DNA of 64,000 nt, from assembly GCA_027627225.1 (NCBI GenBank), contig CM051030.1, forward strand, positions 6,946,001-7,010,000, in the 5' to 3' direction. Of the stretch, positions 35,879 through 47,716 are shown in pieces. The translations under genes were made by a program, and so were the position numbers. This DNA is from Congeria kusceri (Eukaryota; Mollusca; Bivalvia; Myida; Dreissenidae). Below the pieces are notes generated by a model, which saw nothing but the letters and a program-made list of their open reading frames with translations, ran no database searches and was not told the DNA's origin. Numbering within the stretch: the first letter of the stretch is position 1; the number at the start of each line of letters is the position of its first letter.

Positions 35879-37933
35879 TTAACTTACTGAGGTGTGTCAC
35901 ACACAGATCACAAATAATGAATTTTATTCCAAAATATATAAAAATATATTACATGTATAAGTCATTTTATCATCACGTATGTTGCTATATACTTCATATT
36001 GTCTCACGCATTTTAACCAGGTATGCATTTTCATTCATATATTAAAACAACAGCATTCAATACATTCATATATTTGAAACAAGCTATTTGAAAATCACAT
36101 TTTTGAGTTTAGTATCAACAGCATCAGGACGACAGATAGGACAGCAAGCGCTCGGTGGTTTGTAGCCGCGACATGGCTTACACATCCGACAGAGCCGATT
36201 TTACAATAGCACTTCTCACAGGGGTTGTTGGGCTTCAGACGAATTAATTAATATAAATAACATTAATATAAAAAAGAGCTGTATCAGGACAGTGCGCTCG
36301 ACTATTCATACCGCTTTGTCAGATTAATGGGCCTTAGTTTGTGACCTTACGTAATGACCCCGATGACATCTGTGAAGTTTTAATTGAATATCTGTAGTAG
36401 ATAGATATTGAGCTATGAAGTTGTTCCCGCAAATGTTAACCTGAATTTTCTTAGAACAAAAGGGGGCATAATTCTGCCACATTGCAGGTCAGAGTTATGG
36501 GGCTTGGTCAGTGACCTTACATAATGACCCGAAAGACATGTGTGAAGTTTCAATATAATAGTTTTAGTATTTAAAGAGATATGTACTTGTTGCATGCAAA
36601 CCTTAACCAGAGCATTACGCCGACGCCGATGAACGGGTGAATAGTATAGCTCGACCTATTCGGCGAATAGTCGAGCTAAAAACGCGTATTGAAAGCAATC
36701 GGTCACTTACGTACATGGTATAACGGCTACAATCATGTTGATGTCAGTTTCCCTACTACTGATGTAACTAGATTGTTATTTTTTCTGTGTAGATTATGCG
36801 TATGGAATTGTCTGTGCACACGCAGAAAAAAACACACCACATTACACATATTGCAAAAGTTTTTAATATGTCCAAAATGACTCAAGGAAAATGTAACATA
36901 AAGGGAACAATGCAAACACTAACAAAACGGAGAACATCGATACTTGGAACATTTAAGAATACCTTCTGGGTAGTGCTTTCCGTCGACGGTGCATCCGGTT
37001 GCCTTTTCTGCAATGATTGAATGTTCTTTGAGTTATTTTATAGCCATTTAATAATGCTTGAATTTCTAAAAAATATATGTTTAATACTATATGTGTTAAT
37101 TAAGGATAATATGCAAATGTATTATTATACTTGAATTTCTAAAACATATATGTTTAATAGTACTTGTAATAATTAAGGATCATATGCAAATATATTATTA
37201 AAGCATTATGTAATGTTTCAGGGTTTGATGCTAATATTGCAAACTTCTCTCCGGTTATTGTTAAATTAATGATGTTCATCAACCGCTTCGGCAAATGCTT
37301 AACAAGCTACTATGTAATCTTGAGTGTTATGTAGATTAATCGTTCAGCACGTGATATCTATATGCTATATTTTTTTCTGCATATGATTGACGGTTGTGAC
37401 ATGACGTACACATACATGTACGTAGAATGAGTGATTAATATCAGGGAAATATTGACTACTGATTACGAACGGAGGACCACTATTTCAAAGGGTATTGTTA
37501 CAGAAGAAACAATAGCATGTAGGAAACAATACAAAGTCACAAGTTGATGATAACGTCAATAATGTTTGCCTGGAGAAAAGACTTGACGTATAAACTGAAA
37601 CACTGAAAAACTGCATTTTATTGTACAGACGTATACTGAAATAACATAAAAATACTTTTTGACATTCATCCACGGTAAGGTGATGTTGAAGTATACAAGT
37701 TTAAAACATATCACTGGGGTCAGGCGCGGAGCGCCGCATACTCGTTTAATTGTTCGAGTAAACATTGGAAATAAAATCTTAAAAAATAAAATGTCATTTT
37801 ACTTCGAGAAATGGAATAAAAATCAGTGCCAAGGGGGGGTGGGGGGTGGTTACGGGTAAAAAATACTCACATAAGTTCTAGTGACACAACTACACTCCGA
37901 CAGGAATGACGACAGTGTATGGGCACTCTATTT

Positions 37934-38506
37934 CAGAAGGCAACAGACTTGGCTCAGCAGTTCGGTGTGGAGGCTTCCCTACCTCGTCATGCGGGTCGCC
38001 AACAAAATCGACCAAACGCCCCGTCGACATACCCCTCTGATTTCTGGAAAAGAAAAATGTACCTTCCATTTGTTGACCACCTGTGCAGAGAGTAGACTGA
38101 CCGTCTGTTGCTTCAACATGGTCGCTTCAAGGCACAATATCTCATTCCTAGCAATGTGGGAGAGCTTACGGACGAAGTTGTCAAAGCTTTGCACAGCGAA
38201 TTCGCCGGCGACGAAGACGCTGGCTTTAATAAATTCAGTCAGAAAGTGAGGCGCTGGAAGACGAGGCGGGCGTTGATGAAGGCAAACGAGACCTAGGAAG
38301 ACGCCATACCTAGGGCTCCACATGATTTGTACCCAAATGTAAGAATGTACCTCGCTATTCTTCTTGCCATGCCGGTGTCTACGTCAACAGCAGAGAGGTC
38401 ATTCTCTTCAATGCGGTGTGTGAAGACGTACCTCAGAAACACCATGACTTCTGAGCGTCTCTCCGGCCTTGGTCTTCTTAACATTTACCGCACAAAAAGA
38501 AATTAA
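37934..38506 (+). pseudogene. hAT-family transposase C-terminal fragment
   Basis: One continuous frame of 190 codons broken by two TAGs (38093-38095, 38294-38296). It ends with the hAT dimerisation region: YPNVRMYLAILLAMPVSTS, TAERSFSSMR, then LRNTMTSERLSGL. Upstream parts include FWKRKMYLPFVDHL and RFKAQYLIPSNV. Near 38919-38929 the sequence gctacgcccctg matches a hAT-type right end. A dead copy inside the WAP/VWC paralog. Confidence 0.75.
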
Positions 38507-38784
38507 TTCTGACATGGTGGTAGACATTTTCGCAAGACGAAAGGAAAAACGACTTGCTTTGATTTAAGGGTGTAATAGCAAATTTGTCAAGCTTAATGAC
38601 AAATAGTTTGCACATTTCATAAAGATATGCTATAAAACTAACAAAACCATTAAGTGTTGTTTTATACACATATTTTAAGAGAAACACCTTAATCAAAACT
38701 ATGAAAGTTACAGTCCATATTTGTCAGAGAATATAAGGTTTCTAAATGTCAGGAATGGCTTGTTAGTGGGTTATAAATCGCTAT

Positions 38785-38935
38785 CTTTCAGGAGCTTCCG
38801 GGGTCTTACGCCCCCCTGGACCCCTAGTTAGGGCTTTGCCCTGGACCCACCGGGGTCCCTAGCGGTCCCCAGCCTATATGGCATTTATATTTCGAGTAAC
38901 AACGAATTCTGCCGCGCTACGCCCCTGGGGGTAAA
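38785..38935. mobile_element. GC-rich hAT-type terminal region
   Basis: ggggtcttacgcccccctgg, a locally repeated ggaccc/gggtcc pattern, and a terminal gctacgcccctg, which reversed reads caggggcgtagc. Probably the 3' end of the element that carries the transposase fragment at 37934-38506. Confidence 0.5.
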
Positions 38936-39332
38936 CAGTGGAGTATCAAATTATTCAACATAATTTATTACAACAGTATTTGTCGTGTAGGAATGTTTGA
39001 ATTCAACAAATGTGTGTATAACAAGTTAAGCCTATACCTTTAGGAACGCGACAAACGTAACAGTCATTAGGGCAACACTTCTGATTCCCCGGACAGTCGT
39101 AATCCTAGCTACACTCGTCCATGAATTTAAAACATGGCGGAGTTTTAAAAAAACATGGCTCAGGGCATGTTAATTCTTTATCTGAAATAAAAACACATTG
39201 AAAACTCCTCATAAGCCGTAGAAAATTATTTAAAGAAGATATGTTTTATATATTCTTCGTGAAAAGCAATACGCATTTTCATCATCGATTGTGTACGAAA
39301 AACTTAAACTTGAATGTGGTACCATTGCTCCT

Positions 39333-40080
39333 CATGGAGATACAAATAGGACATAATACATACATACTTACATGGAGATACAAATAGGACATAATGAATA
39401 CATACTTACATGGAGATACAGGACATAATACATACTTACATGGAGATACAAATAGGACATAATAAATACATACTTACATGGAGATACAAATAGGACATAA
39501 TAAATACATGCTTACATGGAGATACAGGACATAATACATAATACTTACATTGAGATACAAATAGGACATAATATATAGATACTTACATGGAGATACAAAT
39601 AGGACATAATAAATACATACTTACATGGAGATACAAATAGGACATAATACATACATACTTACATGGAGACACAAATAGGACATAATACATACATACTTAC
39701 ATGGAGACACAAATAGGACATAATAAATACATGCTTACATGGAGATACAAATAGGACATAATAAATACATGCTTACATGGAGATACAAATAGGACATAAT
39801 AAATACATACTTACATGGAGATACAAATAGGACATAATAAATACATACTTACATGGAGATACGAATAGGACATAATAAATACATACTTACATGGAGATAC
39901 AAATAGGACATAATAAATACATACTTACATGGAGATACAAATAGGACATAATAAATACATACTTACATGGAGATACAAATAGGACATAATAAATACATAC
40001 TTACATGGAGATATAAATAGGACATAATAAATACATACTTACATGGAGATACAAATAGGACATAATAAATACATACTTAC
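39333..40080. repeat. 38-bp minisatellite, about 19-20 units
   Basis: Unit acatggagatacaaatagga followed by cataataaatacatactt, 38 bases, head to tail. Early units are irregular (some lack caaata). Lies between the WAP and half-VWC exons of paralog 1. Confidence 0.95.
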
Positions 40081-40612
40081 CTTATCACCGTTTATTTTAC
40101 AGATTATTTTAGAAATGGTCATTAAGTGCATCAACCTGTTAATTGTCGTTATATAAAATTTATAATATTAAATATTAGTTTATCACTTAGAAGTACAATT
40201 TCTTGTCATCAATGGCATTATTTTTCTACCTTATAGCGGTTTCAATAAGTAAACAGTCAATTGTAGCTTTCAGGTCGAAGATCAACTCAAACATATATAT
40301 TTCGTAGAAAAAGTATTTCGATGAATTTAATATAAATAAAGTTATAAAATAAAATGAAACGAATTAATGTACAAACCATCAATAATGTGAACGCGTTAAT
40401 AGGAAATAGTTGACCAAAGTACATGTACGTATCTTACCTGCGCAACCGCTTTCGGTGCAAATCACGCTACCATTGTCACATACGCATTTGTTGCATTTGT
40501 ATTTAAAGTTTTCCCGGACTATGTAATACCTTCCCATGTAGAAGCACCCCTTGTTGTCTGAATAGAACAAGAACAATGGAATCACAATGCTACACGTGAT
40601 TAATACTACTAC

Positions 40613-40672
40613 TAATAATAATAATAGTCATAATAATAATAATAATAATAATAATAATAGAATACTAATAAT
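40613..40672. repeat. AAT microsatellite
   Basis: aataataat run immediately downstream of the signal-peptide exon donor of paralog 1 (minus strand). Confidence 0.85.
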
Positions 40673-41216
40673 AACATACCAACTGTTTTTGCGGGCAGAC
40701 CTGCTTCTAGAACAGCCAAAAGTGCAATGAACTACAATAAAGTACACAGTACAATATTCACCATCTGAAAATACAAAATTGGGAAAAAAAGAACATTGCT
40801 TTACTTAGCTGCGGTATTGCCATTTCCGAAACACCAGACATAAATAGATGTCCTTGCATTCAACTACGTAGGTAACAATAATATCTAACTGGACACTATG
40901 ACGTACAGGAGATCCAAACTTAAACAGATCTGCAATACAATTAATATATGCGAATGACATTGTTTACCACGACGTTGCGAACATAAGCATTTAGTTGCCA
41001 ATGATGAATGTTTCAATCAAGTTATTGCAATTATTTAGCCTGTTTTGTGATACATTAGTTAAATTGTTCCTTTTTGACGATATTGCATCGTTCCAATATA
41101 TACCCTAACATGAGACAAACACCAGTCTGTTGGCAGTTTTTGAATATTTCCGCCTCATCTAACTCAAGGTCCTGTACCCGCGCCTCATTAAAATTATTTG
41201 CAATCAAGACAAATGG

Positions 41217-41330
41217 AATCGTGCAAAGGAAATCCGTTTAGATACGATAGATCCGCATTGCTGTATAAAGTTAACGAGTGGAACCCCATACCAAGCAGTA
41301 ATTTAACCGCAAATATGTTTATCACATAAC
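41217..41330. repeat. Diverged third copy of the 19624/30075 repeat
   Basis: Shares aatccgtttagata-type start, gcattgctgt and a run of matching positions through ataccaa-ca-taa with both copies of the duplicated segment. Strongly diverged and frame-broken. Confidence 0.5.
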
Positions 41331-41334
41331 AGCG

Positions 41335-41460
41335 GAAAGGAAGGGAGACAATTTAAATATTTTCACTCGCGCAAGCGCTCGTGAAAATATTAATTGTCTC
41401 CCTTTCCGGTGATGATATCAAGCATAATCACACCGAAAACAAACAAATATCCTATATTTA
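41335..41460. mobile_element. MITE family B copy
   Basis: Palindromic: gaagggagacaattt through a short loop to attgtctccctttccgg, then atcacaccgaaaacaaac and aaatatcctatat. Same family as 44925-45000 and 46482-46619. Confidence 0.7.
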
Positions 41461-41774
41461 TTAAATTTCTGTCAATCGATGTGTGTCAATTTCTACTTTA
41501 TGCTTTGTGTCTTCATAACTAACCTTCGGTGCTTTCAATATGACGTACAGAAATTACAACTTACGAACATTCCATTTAAATCATATTTTATTTACCGGTA
41601 CCAGAAGTTGCAAGTTTATACAAATCCGTCCCTTTCTCAGACACAGATAGAAATACACGGAGAGATAGAAATAAATCCCGTTTAAACAACCCATCACAAA
41701 GCACGTGTCTGGTTTGAAATTTCAAATTTGTAATTTTGAACAAAAATTCGCAGACTTCCCGTGTGTTGCAGTCT

Positions 41775-41780
<6 letters not shown>

Positions 41781-41813
<33 letters not shown>

Positions 41814-42811
41814 TAAAATTTTATTTTCATCATAGAATAATACATACATGCATGTTATATACAGAGTAATTCGTGTAATTGTATTGCAAAGGTGTATATA
41901 AATTCCGTTGTAAACATACAATCATATACAATATATACTGTTTTATATTTCAAAACATTTTACGCAAATACTAACTTGCACAAACATTCTATATAAAGTT
42001 ATAGATGTGAGCATGCATATCTTCTATCTATATAATACTGTACATAAGCAGGATAACCTAAGTGCTAAATGGCATTGTGTATAATACATTGATAATGCAG
42101 ACTTAACAAAATACTGGTGTGGTAAACAATATATATATTATGTGTTATGATGAATAGTGTCGTTATAAGAGATGTCTGTAAATATTTTGACAAGGGACCA
42201 GTCTCTCAATTTTTCGTCTGTTTTTATTGTAGTTATATATATATCAAACGTTTGCTTCATACTATTCACAAGCCCAAATTTTGAAGGACTTCTGTTTTTT
42301 CTCTGACACTGAAAGATATACCGTTTAATTTCGAGGCACAGAATGTTTAAATCATTCATTTTTGGATTTGTAATTCCAAGTATTAGGTCCTGACATGTCA
42401 GCTGAATAGGTGAGTTTGGTCTACTTCTATGAATAATCTCAACAGCAAATTTCACAATTTCTTGGGTATATGGACAGTACCAGAACAAGTGCGTAATGTT
42501 TTCTACTTCATTGTTACAGAATGTACATAGATTGTCAGCAGCCATTTTCATCTTGAACATAATTGATTTTGTTCCCAATATTCTGTGGACTATTCTACAC
42601 TGGAACCATCTAATATATGTATCCTTAGTTATATTGAACACAAGTGCATGTACGTTTTTCCAGTCAATATTAAAAAATTTTGAGTTCCATTTTGTTTGAC
42701 TAGTTGGAATGTCGCTATTTTGGATTAATATTTTATAAGTATGTTTTTCTTCTTTAGGAGTGGTTACTATTTTCTTTATGTAAGTTGGTAATATAGGTCC
42801 TTGAGTTTTAT
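41781..42811 (-). mobile_element. 5'-truncated LINE insertion
   Basis: A minus-strand poly(A) (T run at 41779-41812) ends the element. A 19-bp target-site duplication with one mismatch flanks it: tgtgttgcagtctagttct at 41762-41780 and tgtgttgaagtctagttct at 42812-42830. This is the classic product of target-primed reverse transcription. Confidence 0.88.
42138..42811 (-). CDS. LINE ORF2 C-terminal fragment with zinc-binding region
   Basis: About 224 codons of retroelement frame, open to the stop at 42138. Conserved features: FQCRIVHRILGTKSIMFKM, LCTFCNNEVENITHLFWYC (a CxxC...HxxxxC knuckle of the RT-associated zinc-binding domain). The RT catalytic part is absent because of 5' truncation. The open frame continues upstream of 42811 into flanking DNA by chance. 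Confidence 0.8.
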
Positions 42812-43204
42812 TGTGTTGAAGTCTAGTTCTAAAATACTTACCAAGACTGCAACCGGTAACTCCTTTTTCCGAAACATACCGCACACAGAACATGCAAAAA
42901 CCTGTGTTTTCCGAAGTGTGCTTTCATCAATACAAACATGGATGACTGTTGACAAAAAAGGATTGTATATGTTTATTTTGGATTGTTCGAGTAATCTTAC
43001 ATGTTTGACGAGCGTAAATAGGCATATACGGTCTGATATATGGTTAAAAGATCGTATATGGATTCGCAAAATAAACTTAAGCTGGTTATGTCTGGGTTGT
43101 ATTTCTCTTATACGTCTCGTTTATATGTCTCTTTTATTACTGTTTAATTTGAATTGCAATGTTATGATGTTAACGTTTATTTACAAGTGCTTGTAATGTG
43201 GTTA

Positions 43205-43435
43205 ATTCTGGGCTAAGTGTGATATTCGGCATACCTTTTAAACCGGTTTAAACCCCCATATGCTTTGCATTGATCGTTCCAAGGCGGTGACCCCAGTTTT
43301 AATCATTTGTATGTTTTGTGTTGCGCGTATTGTCCTGTATTGTATAGTCAGTTGGTCACTTGCCTCAAATAAAAGACCAGCGGATATTAATAAGGGTTTC
43401 TCTCCTGGAGTTTCATTATTCTTATATTATATACG
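43205..43435 (+). repeat. Dispersed repeat, copy 2
   Basis: Inverse of 29497-29720: aaaccggtttaaaccccc, gctttgcattgatcg, ctggagtttcattattctta. Same length class. Confidence 0.6.
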
Positions 43436-44924
43436 GAAGGTAAGATCGAATAATCTGTCTACCGTACTTCATTATTGGTTCGGACTATGTTAGGAATTTG
43501 TCCGTATGGCAGAATTTAAGTAATATTATTTAGTCGAAATAATCGCAAATAAGGATCAAATTTGTTTCTAAAATTGTTGACAGAGACATTAACATATGAT
43601 ACGATAGTATTGAAGCCATGGTAGAGTTTACAACTTGTTAACTGCCATGCACAGTCTTCCAGCAAATATTTCACAAGACCATATCGACAAACACTATCCG
43701 AAACCTGTGAAAACAACTGTCACTCCTTGTGAAACGTTTAACGATTTTATGCTGTGCAAAAATATACAAATATGTTTTATTACAAGATAATATTCGAAAA
43801 TTTAAATTCGCGTTATTTTTACCTAATTTTAAATGTATTACTAATTTAAATCAAATACTATTCCAAACAGTAGTACGTTTCGATGTTCCACAGTAGACAA
43901 CGCCGTATTTTCTTTAATTTAATGGCTACGCCAATTACAAGCAAGTTACCATTATCGGATTACTAACAAAATACAATAGTTTTATGGCGATTACTACAAA
44001 AGTTATTTGAAATTTTTACCCTTTCTCGCTGAAGCAACAAATAATTGGTATTCAAGCGCAAATTATATATCGATTATGGCATGTTTTCCTGACACAGTAA
44101 TTCATGCATTGCAGAATCAGCTGTCGCCATAACGAAAGACATGACATTTATAATAGCATGGCAAAAATATTTTAGTAATGGTTTTGTATTTGAGAACAAG
44201 CATCTTTAGCGATGAAAAATGCTATATCTTTTAATGAATACTTTTGTAAATGTGCAATAAATGTACATTCTAATTCAGTGACTAGTATTTGGTCCGTATT
44301 CACCAACCCATTTTAGACTTAACAATAAAGAATAGACCTACACTCAAGAAATAAAAAAAGGTTCGTTCTCAAATATGCCGCGTATCAATTTTGCCTATGT
44401 CATTAGTAAATAATTCTAAAAAAAGTATGTTAAAAATAGCGTTTTTGAAGACCAAGTGAAATTCAAAATAAACATACTTTTTTAACAAAACGGTTTCTTA
44501 AGTCTTAAGTCAACGAAACGGGACCATGTCATATCACGGACAGAACTGAACGTTACCAAAGGAGGAATTATTCCCCAGACCACTGAACATTCTTTATTAA
44601 AGAATCATATAACGTTCTAATATTCGCTTCAATCACTTTTCTTTCAAACTGTATACTGGGGAAATACATAATTATGCTTATGTTTGTAAAGCCTATGTAT
44701 TACATACCTTACTACAAAACTACGTTGATTTCTTTCTGATACGGATTTGAAAAAAGCTGTGCTGATATGGTTTTTCTACTTCCTGCTGTGCCTGATACAG
44801 GCTGGGACATGGCCCACGATCGATTTCACGTGCCGTCGTTAACTGTGCATGACGTCATTAGCAACGTCAAAATGGCTTCCGCGGAGCGTACGCTAAAAGT
44901 TTTAGTGGTATTATAATATGAATT

Positions 44925-45000
44925 GTCTCACTTTTCGCTGATGATATAACGCGTTATCACACCAAAAACAAACAAATATCCCCTATTTATGTTATGCTAA
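44925..45000. mobile_element. MITE family B, partial
   Basis: Right half only: ttgtctcacttttcgctgat, gatataacgcgttatcacac, caaaaacaaacaaatatccc. Matches 46554-46619. Confidence 0.55.
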
Positions 45001-46481
45001 GTAGTGAGATATATAAAAATATCAGTCAGATATAGCTTTATATCTCACTGTTCTTTTATTCCCGATTTATTACAGTAAAGGAAACAATGCCGGACTCAAA
45101 ACTGTGAAATGACGCCATTATTTTGCCGTCATAACGCTATGATTATCGCGATAGTTTAATAATAAAATATAATAAAACCTTTAAAAAGCAATAATTACAT
45201 TTCGTAGGCATTTTATTAGAGAAGGGGTATGCATTCATAATCGTATGAACGCAATGCCTTATCACCGTCGTAGTAATATCTGAGTGTCCTATTTGTATGC
45301 AAATTATATTTCGACAAGAATATTTGCATGAACTGAGATGTCTTATACTGTTAAATGTTACCCTTTTTTGAATTTATTGTTAACGTTTTATTAAATATTT
45401 TATAATAAATACACATGAACATTTCGTTCCAGTTCTACTTCTATAAAAAATCAATTTGACATTTTTTTTCACTTTTGCTGGATAGTATTCTATCATGCAA
45501 GGTCTACATGTGTTATAATTAAACAAAGCCATTTCACTAGCATGTAATATGTACATGTCATGGTGTGTTAAGTAAAAAATACTTTTCTTAGAAGCAACCA
45601 CAGAAAATGTTCATGACGTAACATCGGTTCACGAACGCAGCTTTAAAATGGATTTGATTTCACATTGATGTGTCTATTTGCTAGATGCATGTAGATCGTC
45701 TTATTTATTGTGCATTTATATCACAGTTAATAATGATGAATTGTTTAACATGTACAATAAGAAAAAATGCATTTTGAGATTTATATTAAAATGTTATCCT
45801 TTCTATGACAAGTTATGCCCAGGCAAAGACAAGAGCTTAGATACGCCCGTGTGGATTTAAAGCATTATAAAGCAATTAAGCCTCCATCTGTTGTGTTAAT
45901 AATCAAACATGATTATCCAGGATCTGTTAAACTCTCAGCCTAGGAATTGTGTGATTTTAAAGTGCCAGAACTCAACTGTGGTATATAAGTATTCATGATG
46001 TGGATTTACTGTAGTCTTACTAACAAAGCACCTCTTTTTTTAAACTAAACTTTCTAAAGCATTAATAATGTTTGGTGCTTGTTGGCTAAACCGGCCGAAA
46101 TAGCAGTTCTTCTTGATGTCACGGATATTTTTGCATCTGTTTTTAGTTACTTTTTTAGTTTTGTAGCGATATGATTTATGCATGGAAAATGTTCACATTA
46201 AATTTCATTTGTCGCAGCAAATTGAATATAAAATAAGGAGAAAATGACATTTTTGTAGGGAACTATTTATAAATCGTAGTTTGCATTCTATTTTGTGTAG
46301 TTTGGTTACACGAGGCGGTACTTCGCTGTTCCGATAAAAAAAACTGCTGTGCGTGATATTTCTCTTACAATGGCAAAATGGCTAGCGCGCATCATGGATT
46401 TGCGAGTTTGACTATTGCGTTTATAATCGCACGAACGCAACCAACATTAAATTCAATCCTTAATAAAATAAACAGAAAATG

Positions 46482-46619
46482 TGTTTTTGGTGTGATAACG
46501 CTTAATATCATCAACGGAAAGGGAGACAATGTACATATTAGGGAGAAACTATTAATTGTCTCCCTTTCCGGTAATGATATAACGCGTTATCACACCGAAA
46601 ACAAACAAATATCCTCTAT
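46482..46619. mobile_element. MITE family B, best hairpin
   Basis: Arms about 46482-46530 and 46554-46602: tttttggtgtgataacgc with ggaaagggagacaat, and attgtctccctttcc with gcgttatcacaccgaaaa. Ends in aaatatcctctat, which family A also has at its end. Confidence 0.75.
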
Positions 46620-47716
46620 GTACAACGCCGAATGGTGAATGTAATTTATTAAGTTTGACAAATTAACAGTTTTCTGTTTTTCTTTGTCTTAGATCTCGAA
46701 AAGAAAAATACATTATATATAAACTAGCGAAATAACACTACTGACAAAGACACAATATAGGAAATATAGTGCCGTTTAAAACAACATCAATTGCAGTGGA
46801 TAAAATTTTATATAATTGTAACGGTGGAAAGGAAATTGTCTATTGCTCGCAAGTCACTTTAAAATTTCGCTTCGCCATAAGTACTAATTCGATCAGAACT
46901 TTTCCTATACCAATATATATGTGAAGTTAAACAAGTATTCATCACGTTGTTGGTTATTCTGGTTCACAGGTGCAAATTATTTATGCCTTAGAATTTTGAA
47001 CATCGCATGTTTAGCTTCATGTGAAATTTCCTACAAAATGGTGAAACGACATCTTGTTCTATGTTTTAACTATTAAGAATATATCTGATACACTAAGTAC
47101 TTAAACTAAGAAAACATAGTAAACTTAATTACTGATCGCAGACTTCTTTGTTGTATTCTCTTTAAAAATGTAGCATTATATCTTTTTACTTGTATGCGGG
47201 AGTTTTTCAGACCAACAGAATTCGCACATCGATTTTCATTATAGATTTGAACATTTTTCATTCTGCAATTTTAATATATGAATATTATATACAAACTGTC
47301 ACGTTATTGTTTATATTAAACAATATTTCCCCCTTAAATTCGTTCAGAAATCATAACCACATTGGAAATTAGTATTTGACTTGTACAGTTTTCAGATAAT
47401 GTGTTATCTTAGTTTTACGCATATGGAATTGACCAAAAACAAACAGTAAACTAAAATGCAAAGAAAAAAGCAGCGGAAAGAAAACTACAAACAAACAAAA
47501 CGGCGCCAGTATAAATTTAGAAATAAAAACACTTTTTTTTCGTATGAACCCAAACGGCAATGTGTGTGTATTTACTACATTTGCTTTTAATAAGTACATT
47601 GTAACGTACGGGAAATAGTAAGACACCAAGCTTTAACATGATATCAAGCACCATTCTGTGGACATAATTTCTGTATTGCAATAATTGCAATAATTTTTTT
47701 TAGTATTTGAACGCTT

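Larger units (their letters stand above)
36084..40764 (-). pseudogene. WAP/VWC gene paralog 1, disabled
   Basis: Exons by homology: signal-peptide exon 40764-40680 (MVNIVLCTLL, then TAG, then FIALLAVLEAGLPA); VWC half-module 40557-40438, intact (GCFYMGRYY, CNKCVCDNGSVIC); WAP exon 39181-39038 with an in-frame TAG between DECS and DYDCPGNQKCC; 45-nt VWC start 37007-36963, intact (TGCTVDGKHYPEG); and a decayed VWC end, 36240-36084, frameshifted after KIGSVGC, with CCPIC in another frame. Phases are otherwise all 1-1. The 40438 half-module is absent from the other paralogs and resembles the plus-strand array exons. A dead hAT piece and a minisatellite lie in its introns. Two nonsense codons and a frameshift make it non-coding unless read-through or assembly error applies. 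Confidence 0.7.
43436..47700. other. Gap between paralogs 1 and 2
   Basis: No supported gene. Contains a foldback-type element at about 44283-44527 (arms aagtatgttaaaa and aacatactttttt inside inverted ends) and MITE family B copies at 44925-45000 and 46482-46619. Confidence 0.45.

Noticed and set aside
39333..40080. CRISPR-like repeat array
   Set aside because: Units are contiguous 38-bp head-to-tail repeats without unique spacers, in a eukaryotic genome; it is a minisatellite.
41588..41845. Lysine-rich minus ORF
   Set aside because: The lysine run is the LINE poly(A) tail.
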